Position numbers and translations under genes: made by a program. 64,000 bases of DNA, from assembly GCA_025084515.1 (NCBI GenBank), contig JAJAGP010000018.1:461466-525465 (forward strand), given 5' to 3'. Under the pieces are notes generated by a model. The model ran no database searches and was not told the origin of the DNA. It saw only the letters and a program-made list of their open reading frames with translations. Below, piece by piece: positions 55,005 through 64,000 of this stretch. This stretch comes from Ancistrus triradiatus. Taxonomy: Eukaryota; Chordata; Actinopteri; Siluriformes; Loricariidae. Every line of letters starts with the position of its first letter. The first letter of the stretch is position 1.

Positions 55005-57455
55005 AATTTGCACTCCACCACCAAAGCGCCTGAAGGTCAATAAAAATCCTTGTGTAGGTTTCAGCCCTGACATTCACCATTAAGCCCATCAAACAGCTTT
55101 ATGGAAGGGTATGTTTTTGATGTCTGGAACAGTGAAGGTCAACGTCTTTGCCAGTGATTTAATTAGTTTCCCAACTGCAGGACTGCCGCTGGATTAATTA
55201 CCCGGCGTTGAGGTTGACGGCGTCATAACCGGCCACTGAGGACCCTGCGCCTCAATATTCGCATTCCGCAAAACCTCGCTCTCGGTAAACCAGACTGCTC
55301 TGATGCCTGGTGACAAATTCAGCCGGCCCCCATCATGGCTGCGACATCCAAGGTAATTTGCCGGGTTCTTTCGTGTGGGAAGCAGCTGCGGCGCTCAGCC
55401 TCCAAGGAACTCGAGAGGGGATAATTGGACTGCAAATTCCGCCGTCTAATTAAATTAGTGTGTGAACACGGAGCCTGGCTGCAGCACCTCTGATATACGG
55501 AGATGAAGTTCTACCCCACTTTGTCTGCTTCTTGCGCTCTCTCGCTCTCTTCCAATGTGGAGACTACTTAAGCACTGCCAAGTGGAGTGTGATATTAGTA
55601 GCGTCGTCTTCAGTCGTGAACGTGGAGGGTTCAGGCGTTTGGCTGCTCTGTTTGTCTTGTCGTTAGGCTCTCAGGGGGTCATGCTGGTGATTCTGCACCT
55701 GGCTCCCTCACTGCCTCTGCTTCAGAGTGTAAGAGTCCATTTCCTCGCATGGTGAATATGTCAAGTAGGCACTTGCTTATCTATGCGATAGGTTTGCTGG
55801 TTCTTGTGGCTTGTTGTTCGGTCAGGAAGCTACGGCCACTCAAGTCGATAGCTAAAGTATTAAATGCTGCATCCCCGAACAAAAATATGCAGCACAGCGT
55901 AGAGGCAGAACAATTCAAGAGCTAGCGTGTTTGGCCGAGCGTCGAGACCCTGCATTACAATTAACCCTCTTCTCAAATACAACTCTGGGCGTCCGGTTCA
56001 AGGCTCCTGTCAAGATTTATAAAAGGAACAGGGAAATATAATTAAATCACGCCACCGTAGCTGCTGATATATTATGCCGCGAAAGGAGAAAATGCAGCAA
56101 GGGCCTGCAGAGACCCAAAGCTGAGCCTCTAATTGCTGTGGCCAAAGTGGATAGAGTTTCACAGATACGGGGTGGGGGCTATCAATCCTGGCTTAAAAAT
56201 CAATGCGAGACTTTACCTCGGAGATTCTAGGCTTGCCTTAATGGAGCTATTCCCAATCTCAGGTCACATGGTTGAGAGAGACACTCGCGTGCTCTCGCCT
56301 GCTTCAAGAGTGGCGAGCCTGCTCCGGGAAATCTGTCAAACTACTCTAGGGGACTTTGGCAGATCCAGGCTGCTTTTAACCATTTTTAAGGAAACTTTAT
56401 CCCAATTCCATCTCCTCACCTATACAATGATGGTTACCAATATCAAGGTCAAGGCAAGCTTCCTCTATCATGGCTGCTACCTATTCCAATTCACAGAACG
56501 TCCACTAGAGCGCTGACCTAAGTAAACCTAATTACAGTGTCCTTGGTGCATTTGGGGTGGTAGTAGGAGGCAGATATCAAACGTTTGAACCCCTAAACTC
56601 CAAAGCTACATGGGAACTATGTAAATATCCAATTGAATCCTAAATGACTGCGTTGGAAGGGCGGGGTAGGTTTGCAATGCATGGTTGTGTAATGCTACCA
56701 AACCCCCCAATCCCCTGCCAATCTGGCCTTGGTCATTTGAATGGAATTTTCCTAAGAAGGTTTTTTTCCTAGCACTTCTACAACCCACACCTCCAATCGT
56801 ATCTCATAAACTGGACAAAATGTATCAAAACTAACTAAAGTAGCCCGTGCTAAAAGGCAGAACGCCACTAATGGAAAACACTCGCTGTACAGTTTGCTTG
56901 GAGTTTGAACTGAAAATATCGTGGGTGGCGAAGTCTGAAATCGATTTCCTTTGCTCAAGAACACCTTCAAGCACACCGCAGGTTGACTCCAGCAGGCGAG
57001 CGAAGGACTGAAAAAAGGTTAAAACACTTAGAGATCAGAGGATCAGCCATCATTGTGCTATTATCAGCTTCAAATAAAAGATTAGCTAAGTTTATGGTCT
57101 TATTTACCTTAAGAACGAATAGAGACGGGTCTCAAGTGCTTAAAGTTTAATGACAATTCTCTGGAGTTGCACCCACTCAGAGGTTGGAGTGACAGACTGC
57201 ATCGCTGGACTGTTTTCCACTACTATATCATAAAATAATCCACCGTTCCATACCGTTGGATAGATATGCATGAATATTTCGTTCGGCCGTAACTTTTCCG
57301 AATGAGGACAGTGAAAAGTTGAACTGACTTCATGGTGCCACAAAACATCAACAAAGGTATTCAAATGACTTTTGCGCAGTACACCAAAGCTTAATTCTCA
57401 TCCTTTCCCATTCTCAGAAGCCAATTAAGTTCTGAAAAAGATTATTACCAGCCTG
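55005..57455. other. Unique stretch with candidate regulatory islands
   Basis: No gene is recognised. The region 55.14-55.47 kb is unique, mixed CpG and TAATTA in character (GATTTAATTAGTTTCCC, GGATTAATTACCCGGCG, TAATTAAATTAG), and is the best enhancer-like candidate in the right half. A 127-codon frame at 56133-56516 has no domain. Confidence 0.35.
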
Positions 57456-57460
57456 CTCTG

Positions 57461-57483
57461 TTTTTTTTTTTTTTTTTTTTTTT
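57461..57483. repeat. Poly-T run (23 bases)
   Basis: A pure run of T. It is not obviously the tail of a retroelement. Confidence 0.95.
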
Positions 57484-57489
57484 ATAAAG

Positions 57490-59380
57490 TAGCCTTACAT
57501 CCAGCTGTTTTCTGCACCACTCACAAAAGAGCACCAATTATTTAAGACATTAAAGGCAAAATCCACACGAATAAACTGCATGGGCTATAAAGGCATCGCA
57601 AAATTCACAAACGTGGTGTTTGTTCTCATTCCGACTCAAGTCCGTCTCGTTAGCATGTAACGCATCTGACAGCTGCCAAGATGATAAATGTCAGGCTCAC
57701 GCCGAAGCTCTTTGCAAATTGAATATAGCGCCTTCCCTAGACAAATAACAGCTTTCTCCATTCGCACTCATCTTGTAAGCACCAGTAGGAGGTCGCTAAC
57801 CCCAGGCTATGATGTGCGACTCCATTTTCCGTCTAACTAGCATTGTGACAGCAAACAGTCGGGAAAGGCGGAAATTCATTTGTTTCTCTAATCCGATTTG
57901 TGTCCTGAGGGTTTTATACTGGAGCCTGTCATTTGGACTCCGTCACGTCCTGGGATATAAGTAGCAGTTAGGCCCCTCTCCATCTTCTACACAGAATTTA
58001 CATCACTTCCCCTGATGGATAGAGACGCCTAATGGCACGGGGCATTTTGTGCTTCGAGGGAAATTGTATTAGGCTTTCAAAGACGGACAGTCAACTGCTA
58101 AGCTGAGGTTTCGAAAAAACCTACCCTTGTTGTAAATAAACAGTGCTGCCCTATCTGAACAGAATATTAGAGCGCCCATCTGTACTGTCTTTCAATCTAT
58201 TGCGCTGTAAAGAGGCACGAAAGGTTTGACGGTGTAAATCCATTATTCACAGGCCCGGTGAATGGACTTGTTTTATCACCAGTTTCCCAGCTTCAAAGAG
58301 CACTCCACGCATAATAGGTTACCCCCGTTGGTTTGCAGGCGCCTCATCCTGTCAATTTCAAGACATCCTCGTTGCCCTCCTGAGTCAGAATGCGTATTTT
58401 GTTGAAGTATATACGAAACAATAATCAAAGTACTAAATTAGCAATGCGTTACTGGGATGATATTCAAACGTCAATCACTTTTCTAATGGGCGAAGGACTT
58501 GTAGTTGGGCGCTGTATCCTTGTAGTTTCTGCCGCATAAGCACACTAACACACACTGTTGGATGCCAGACTTGCCAGTGATGTGTTTTATAAAAGTATCT
58601 GATCAAAGAAACATTTGCTGTTATTAAATATCATTCTGGTGCTTGCAGCGCCTCAGTAGCGTCCCGGCAGCCCCCCTTCAGAGTCTTAATGAAGTGTTAT
58701 GACAAAACTCGATAGAGCATGATTAATATGTTCTTGAATTATCTGAAAGTAATCGCAATCCATTGAAGTTTAAGTTGTTCACATGTACGGCTGTGTGATA
58801 CCATTTAATGAAAACTATTTAAGGCCACACTTGGAGTAAAGAAAATCATAAACGTGTAAAAATAAATGAAAAATGGCAAATTAACATATTTATTAAATAT
58901 ATAAAAACATACATATTATTCACATGATTTATTAGAAAACAAAAAAAACTGATTTCAAATGGCATTGCACTACCTGTAAATGTAATACGTGGTGTTATTA
59001 GTAGAAATCTAAATATTGTAGCATTGATTCAAGCAGGAAATCCAACAAAGCTGTGGATGTGGGGGTCAGTTTGTTATTACCAAGACAAAATGTGCTAGAC
59101 GCTTCACAGCAGGGGTTTGGACCAGTGAGTGGGTGGTTTGCTTTACGAAAAAATGTATTGCTTCAGTCATTCTAGTCTTACAAATAGACGGAATACCAGT
59201 TCGTTACAGGTAGGGGTCGCTGTTCCATAGATGATGGATGTGAGACTCCCAAACTTGCCAAAAGGCACGGCTATGACTTGAGTATGGGTCTCTGCAGTGG
59301 AAGGCTACCAATTAGACAGGTTCCACTACAAATAGCAACTAATTCTCAAATAGAAACTAATCCGTAACTGTACCGGACAA
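57490..59380. other. Unique stretch, few reading frames
   Basis: Between about 57.4 and 59.7 kb no open frame reaches 60 codons in the supplied set. The sequence at 57.52-58.35 kb is unique and balanced in composition, with CATTTGGACTCCGTCACGTC and AATTGTATTAGGCTTTC. It may be conserved non-coding DNA. Confidence 0.4.
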
Positions 59381-59384
59381 AGGT

Positions 59385-59530
59385 TGCTCAGTGTTTAATA
59401 ATATTTTCTATACCAAAGGCTGTGCTGTTATGTGTGACATTACAACTGCTGTGCTACAACAGCTATTGTATCTGGTAAGTTGATATATGGGTTAAGTAGG
59501 TTAATAACCTTTAAAATATAGATATTAACC
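59385..59530 (+). repeat. Unclassified dispersed repeat 'R3', copy 3
   Basis: GTGTTTAATAATATTTTCTA, CCAAAGGCTGTGCTGTTATG, TGTGCTACAACAGCTATTG and GGGTTAAGTAGGTTAATAAC define the family best here. Confidence 0.65.
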
Positions 59531-59544
59531 TTATCAAATTACTT

Positions 59545-60800
59545 CCCCAATTCCATCGAAGTTGGGACGTTGTGTAAAACATAACTAAAAACAGAATACG
59601 ATGATTTACAAATCCTTTTCAACGTATAATCAATTGAATAGACTACAAAGACATAAACGTTTGGGAACTGAGGACTCTAATTGTTGAAGCTTTGTAGGTG
59701 GAATTCTTTCCCATTCTTACTTGATGTACAAATTCAGTTGCTCAACAGTCCGCCACACATTTTCAGTGGGAGACAGGTCTGTATTGCAGGCAGGCCAGTC
59801 TGGTGATCACACTCTTTTACTACGAAGCCACGCTGCTGTAACACGTGCAGAATGTTGCTTGGCATTGTCTTGCTGAAATAAGCAAGGATGTCCCTGAAAA
59901 AGATGTTTCTTAGATGGCAGCACATGTTGCTCCAAAACCTGTATGTACCTTTCAGCATTAATGGTGCCTTCACAGATGTGCAAGTTACCCATGCCATGGG
60001 CACTAACACACCCCCATACCATCAGAGATGCTGGTTTTTGAACTTAGCACTGATAACAATCCGGACAGTCCTTTTCCTCTTCGCCCCGGAGGACACGGCG
60101 TCCATGATTTCCAAACACAATTTGAAATGTGGACTCGTCAGACCACAGAACACTTTTCCACTTTGCGTCAGTCCATCTCAGATGAGCTCGGGCCCAGAGA
60201 AGCTGGCGGGGTTTCCGCGTGTTGTTGATCTATGGCTTTCGCTTTGCATGGTAGAGTTTTAACTTGCACTTGTAGATGGAGCGACAAACTGTGTCACTGA
60301 CAGTGGTTTTCTGAAGTGTTCCTGAGCCCATGTGGTAATATCCGTTACAGAATAATGTCGGTTTTTAATGCAGTGCCGCCTGAGGGATCGAAGGTCACGG
60401 ACATTCAATGTTGGTTTTCGGCCTTGCCGCTTACTTGCAGAGATTTCTCCAGATTCTCTGAATCTTTTGATGATATTATGGACTGTAGATGATGAAATCC
60501 CTAAATTATTTGCTATTGCACGTTGAGAAACGTTGTTCTTGAACTGTTGGACTATTTGTGGTGAACCTCGTCCCATCCTTGCTTGTGAATGACTGAGCTT
60601 TTCGGGGGTGCTCCCTTTATACCCAATCATGATTCCAGTTAACCTGTTCACCTGTGGAATGTTCCAAACAGGTGTTTTTTGGGCATTCCTCAACTTTCCC
60701 AGTGTTTTGTTGTTCCTGTCCCAACTGTTTTGGAACGTGTTACAGGCATCAACTTCAAAACGAGTAAACATTTGCAAAAAAAAGTTTATCCATTTGCTCT
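59545..60800 (-). mobile_element. Tc1-like transposon carrying a broken transposase
   Basis: The left side begins CCAATTCCATCGAAGTTGGG followed by ACGTTGTGTAAAACATAAC, the end type of a widespread fish Tc1-like family by recall. Towards the right, GTCCCAACTGTTTTGGAACG is the inner inverted counterpart. The transposase lies inside on the minus strand. The outermost right end is eroded or replaced by another element end at 60.84 kb. Confidence 0.75.
59740..60576 (-). pseudogene. Tc1-like transposase pseudogene, nearly complete but frameshifted
   Basis: Starting MGRGSPQIVQQFKNNVSQ at 60576, the first frame carries the helix-turn-helix region (RAIANNLGISSSTVHNIIKR) and the linker up to about 60300, where a single-base frameshift occurs. 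The next frame continues with CKLKLYHAKRKP, then LLWARAHLRW and LWSDESTFQ, which holds the first catalytic aspartate, and ends at a stop near 60044. From 60022 the frame MVWGCVSAHGMGNLHICEG continues to LFQQDNAKQHSARV (second aspartate) and stops at about 59807. A further shift leads to DWPACNTDLSPTENVW with the glutamate. All three catalytic positions are identifiable, yet at least two frameshifts and one stop make it inactive. This is a recent decay by comparison with the other Tc1 remnants in the window. Confidence 0.85.
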
Positions 60801-60839
60801 GAGCTCTGACCTCAGTCATGTTTCAAAATCTAGTGGAAA

Positions 60840-60955
60840 TCTTATAGAAGAGGAGAGACTGGATAGCAACAACATTAGGAATCGACCCTATTAATAAATA
60901 TCAACGCCCATGTGGTGCGTGTCCACAAACTTTTGGCCACCTGGTGTATATTTAC
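60840..60955 (+). mobile_element. Tc1-type right-end fragment of another family
   Basis: GTGTCCACAAACTTTTGGCC followed by ACCTGGTGTATA is the end of a widespread fish Tc1-like family by recall. It sits directly next to the element at 59545-60800. Confidence 0.5.
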
Positions 60956-60959
60956 CACT

Positions 60960-62005
60960 CATTCATCATTACAGAGCATCAAGGTGAGACTGTCTAAATT
61001 TCTGAGCACCCACAACGAAGTCCCGTTCCTCAGTTGTAATGGGATATGGTTTTCCTATCAGTCCATGTGTCACGGAATGAAAAATGTACAATATTACCCG
61101 TTATAGCAGAGCAAGGTCTCTCTCTACCAAACTCAGTTCCTCAGCCCGAGGAGCAATTGAGTCTGGGTCAACAGAAAGGCAGTGTTCTCCTAAAAAAAAT
61201 CGTTTTTGCTATAATTTGTGCATTTGCTGTTTATCAAGTCAAGGTCGTCCAGGTACGATTCATGCAAGTAAATCTGCCGTTGGTGTAACAGACCCGAAAC
61301 TCGTAGTAAAGAACTAAACCAAACACACCAGTCAAGCACCTGATCACGTGTGCAGGTGATTCTCTGGAAATTAATCTCCCGGATGGATAAAGCCATTTTT
61401 TATTTATTAATATCTCAGCAGGATTGTCTACGCAACAAAGGTGTGTTGTCTGTCGAGGCCCCGAGACATCATTTAATACTGAGTTCTCCTGTCCCACAGC
61501 AGCGCTTCCTGCATGCATTCTTTATTATTACTATGCAGAGCCTCGCCTTCAGAGCCCTTCAAAGAAGACGCAGTTACCGTGCAGCAATATCCCTCACAGC
61601 CGCCGACCTGGCGTGGAGCCCGCGGCTGCTCACACATACATCGTCCTAATTAAAGACAACGTTACAGGGAGAGAGAGACGGATTAGTCGGAATGCTGTCC
61701 CAGCTTTGACTAATATCCTATTTAAATGAATTGATGGAGGAAAGAGTCGAAGCCGCAATCCGAATTGAGCTCCGTTTATTCGGCCTCATCGGCATCACTT
61801 TTGATGGATGGTTTTTGATGCGAGCTAATTCCGATCTGCCCGTTTCGACAAACGTTGCACTCGATCGTACAGCCTTACGCAAAAGTCCAGGCCAGCTGAA
61901 GCCTTACTACGACACTTATGTTATCTGTACATATGTTAAGGTAAACCCTTTTTGCACACACCCAATTTGTTTCTTGTTTCCGAAAATGGTTGCGAGTTAC
62001 ATCTT
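60960..62005. other. Unique stretch, no gene seen
   Basis: Frames on both strands at 61.05-61.73 kb overlap and carry no recognised domain. The part 61.54-61.80 kb is unique with CpG and TAATTA words and may be regulatory. Confidence 0.4.
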
Positions 62006-62010
62006 ACAGT

Positions 62011-62329
62011 TAGGGCTGGGCAATATGACGATATTTTATCGTATCGTGATCAATTTTGTTCTCGTGATAGATGATATGCTTTTCTGTTATGCGTCACTTC
62101 TTAAATAACTGTACGCTTCATTATAAAGAGTGCAATTAGGCCTGTTTAATTGGTTGAAGTGCGGCACATTTTGAGTAAAAATCGCTTTACTAAGTACGGG
62201 ATCATATTTGAATAGTTGATTTTAAGAATCCGTCGCTCCTCACATGATAAATCATGATAAATATCGTGTATCGTGAAAATGTCCTTAATTTATCGCGATA
62301 TAATATTTGTACCATATCGCCCATCCCTG
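62011..62329. mobile_element. hAT-type non-autonomous element (family of 17603-17871)
   Basis: It begins TAGGGCTGGGCAATATGACG and ends CATATCGCCCATCCCTG, an inverted pair that matches the copy at 17603. The flanks CTTACAGT and ATCACAGC are similar at five of eight positions, so the duplication has decayed. The interior is rich in TATCGTG words. Confidence 0.75.
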
Positions 62330-62506
62330 ATCACAGCATTGTCATACTTGAGTTGTTTTTTTTTTTTTTTATTAAATTAACAAAATGCATTTTCACCTGG
62401 GTGTTCTTCTTTTTCGTATATGTATATGCACTGAGAGCCAAGGCTGTCAATTTGTACCCACTGTAATTTTGAATATTCGCCAAAATGGTCCGTGGTCCAA
62501 TAAGTG

Positions 62507-62525
62507 TATTATTATTATTATTATT
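62507..62525. repeat. (TTA)n short microsatellite
   Basis: A six-fold TTA run within AT-rich sequence. Confidence 0.85.
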
Positions 62526-62529
62526 CATT

Positions 62530-62680
62530 ATAACTTATTATTAAGGTAATTCACCTACTTAATTTGCATATTACCTTACCAGATACATTAGCTGTTGTAG
62601 CACAGCAGTTGTAATGACGCACATAGCAGCACAGCCTCTGGTGCAGAAAGTCTTATTAAACACAAAGTTTTATTAAAAGT
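62530..62680 (-). repeat. Unclassified dispersed repeat 'R3', copy 4 (inverted)
   Basis: GATACATTAGCTGTTGTAGC, ACAGCAGTTGTAATGACGC and GGTGCAGAAAGTCTTATTAA are the complement of the family at 23.9, 31.6 and 59.4 kb. Confidence 0.65.
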
Positions 62681-62684
62681 TGCA

Positions 62685-63700
62685 GTTTCAAGCAAGCGGG
62701 TCGCTGACTGGACATTACCATAGTCTCACAGCCTTTTGATGCTACTGCAACTTAAATATAAAGGGTATTTTCACATGTAAACGCAAATTTCCCAGAACTT
62801 CACAATACTTATAAAAAATGCGGCTGCAACGCTAAAGGTTTTTATTTCCTATTATAATTTGCAATAACTTGTTAAGATCTCGGTCATTATAGGGTCGTCG
62901 ATCAGATAGTTGTTAAATGGCGCACACTTGTCCCGCGCCTTTGCAACGCAGCCACCGGAGTTGAAAGCGCTTGTTTCTCAGAGTTTCTGCGCATTCCGGG
63001 TTAACAAGCCAATTGAAAATTAAGAGAGTTGGTTTGCAGCACTGGTGTACAGGTTCGTGTACGGCCTCTGGCGAGATGATATCGCAGGAAGACCTCCTGC
63101 GCCCCCGTGTGGCACGTTTTTGATCCATGTTCTGTTATCCTTTTAACCTGTTTATTGTAATACATTTCATACATCTAGGCTGACCAAGAAGCTTTGGACC
63201 GTTTCTGGGTTTGAGTGTTTCCTTGCTACTGACTAATCCTTGTTACGCATATCGGCTTCTCTTTTCTAGACTGGCTCGTAATAGCTTGGCCCTCAAAGAT
63301 CAAACCTATGAAACGAGGAATAATAGAGAGGCTATAGGTATAAGGTATGTAGTGGCCTGATATTTCAAAATGTCACCCATTACGGGCTGTGGACAATTCT
63401 AATATGCGTTATTGCTCGCAGACACCCCTCAAGACCCCAGATCTCGCTTAATAAGCGAGCTTTAATAAACCAGGTATTTATTACGTTCGCTCGGCATTGT
63501 CATCTAGGATTAATGCAAATCCACCCCTTCTCGAAAGATGGTCATGCTTTGGCTAGCACAGATGTGCACTGCAGTCTGGCCGTTTCATAACTTCAAATCC
63601 TCGTCCGGTAGAATTAGTTATTAAGCCCTATATGGCATTTACCTCCAACGAAGCCATGCCAGAAGGTCTACCAAACATATTAATGGATCACTGTACTCAA
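62685..63700. other. Non-coding stretch, no gene seen
   Basis: Only short frames without domains. No RNA gene is recognised. Confidence 0.4.
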
Positions 63701-63704
63701 ACGG

Positions 63705-63786
63705 CCTGCACAGTCACCAGATCTCGGTCCAGTAGAGCATCTTTGGGATGTGGTGGAACAGGAGATTAGGATCATGTGCGTATTTT
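63705..63786 (+). pseudogene. Tc1-type transposase DDE C-terminal fragment
   Basis: The plus strand reads PAQSPDLGPVEHLWDVVEQE then IRIM. This matches the block around the last catalytic residue of a common fish Tc1-like transposase (SPDLNPIEHLWDVVE), with the glutamate kept. Only about 27 codons are left, and nothing recognisable precedes it apart from short phrases from 63.6 kb. Confidence 0.7.
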
Positions 63787-63789
63787 AAT

Positions 63790-64000
63790 CCGTGTTCTAT
63801 ATACCAATGAAAGATGGCATAAATATTATGGCTGTGTTTGTTGACAACAATCTGTGCTCCTTTCATTAAACTGCAAACGCAGTCACATCCTGTCAGTGAT
63901 GAGCCACCATCTAGCCCATAAGCGCAACCATGTGCGTGGCCTTCGGTAAAGCTCCTACCTACCTGCCCCCAGAACTGAGAGGCTGTTTAAAACTGCAGGG
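63790..64000. other. Window end, no gene seen
   Basis: No feature is recognised in the last 200 bases. Confidence 0.4.

Noticed and set aside
60028..60228. Plus-strand 66-codon frame inside the Tc1 element
   Set aside because: It is the antisense of the transposase catalytic region, not an independent gene.

Overview
The window looks like vertebrate, and most probably teleost fish, nuclear DNA. It is dominated by non-coding sequence and dense in fish-type DNA transposons: several Tc1-like lineages, hAT-type foldback elements with 8-bp target duplications, and one pogo/Tigger-like element. It also holds a tRNA-like SINE family, long (GT)n/(CA)n microsatellites and AT-rich tandem repeats. The repeat mix would suit an otophysan fish such as a catfish, but that placement is recall-based inference and no species is claimed. 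No bacterial-style genes, operons or CRISPR arrays are present.

The one gene I can support is on the minus strand near 13.7-15.2 kb. A 931-bp exon (13678-14608) encodes the N-terminal extracellular region of a TMEM132-family type I membrane protein, closest by recall to TMEM132E. It has a good donor site (GTAAGT) and a pyrimidine-rich acceptor. About 490 bp upstream (15097-15169) lies a phase-matched candidate first exon that encodes a signal-peptide-like leader from an ATG in good context. CpG-rich DNA behind it (15.2-15.7 kb) could be the promoter. If this is right, 1-13.7 kb is intron 2 (no exon 3 was recognised there) and 16-64 kb is the upstream flank, a gene-poor stretch of repeats and possible regulatory islands.

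Layout. 1-13 kb: two long-armed Tc1-type foldback elements, a GT microsatellite, a pogo-like element abutting a second TIR element, and three SINE copies. 13.6-15.7 kb: TMEM132E exons and 5' region. 16-23 kb: a Tc1-type foldback element, a hAT element with a perfect duplication, a possible Harbinger-like element and an AT-rich array of 71-76-bp units. 23-30 kb: mostly unique sequence with island candidates. 30-36 kb: a tandem duplication with a microsatellite grown inside one unit, two hAT elements with clear 8-bp duplications, and a decayed Tc1 element. 37-42.5 kb: a tandem array of about 450-bp units and relatives of the same repeat. 43-44.4 kb: a polypyrimidine minisatellite. 45-64 kb: SINE, hAT and Tc1 remnants (best transposase pseudogene at 59.7-60.6 kb) between unique stretches.

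Beyond TMEM132E there is no evidence of genes working together. The most unusual structures are several partly uncharacterised repeat families. The most notable is a dispersed box, found in at least eight copies, that keeps an open, similar peptide on one strand and in two copies is joined to a Tc1-type DDE remnant.
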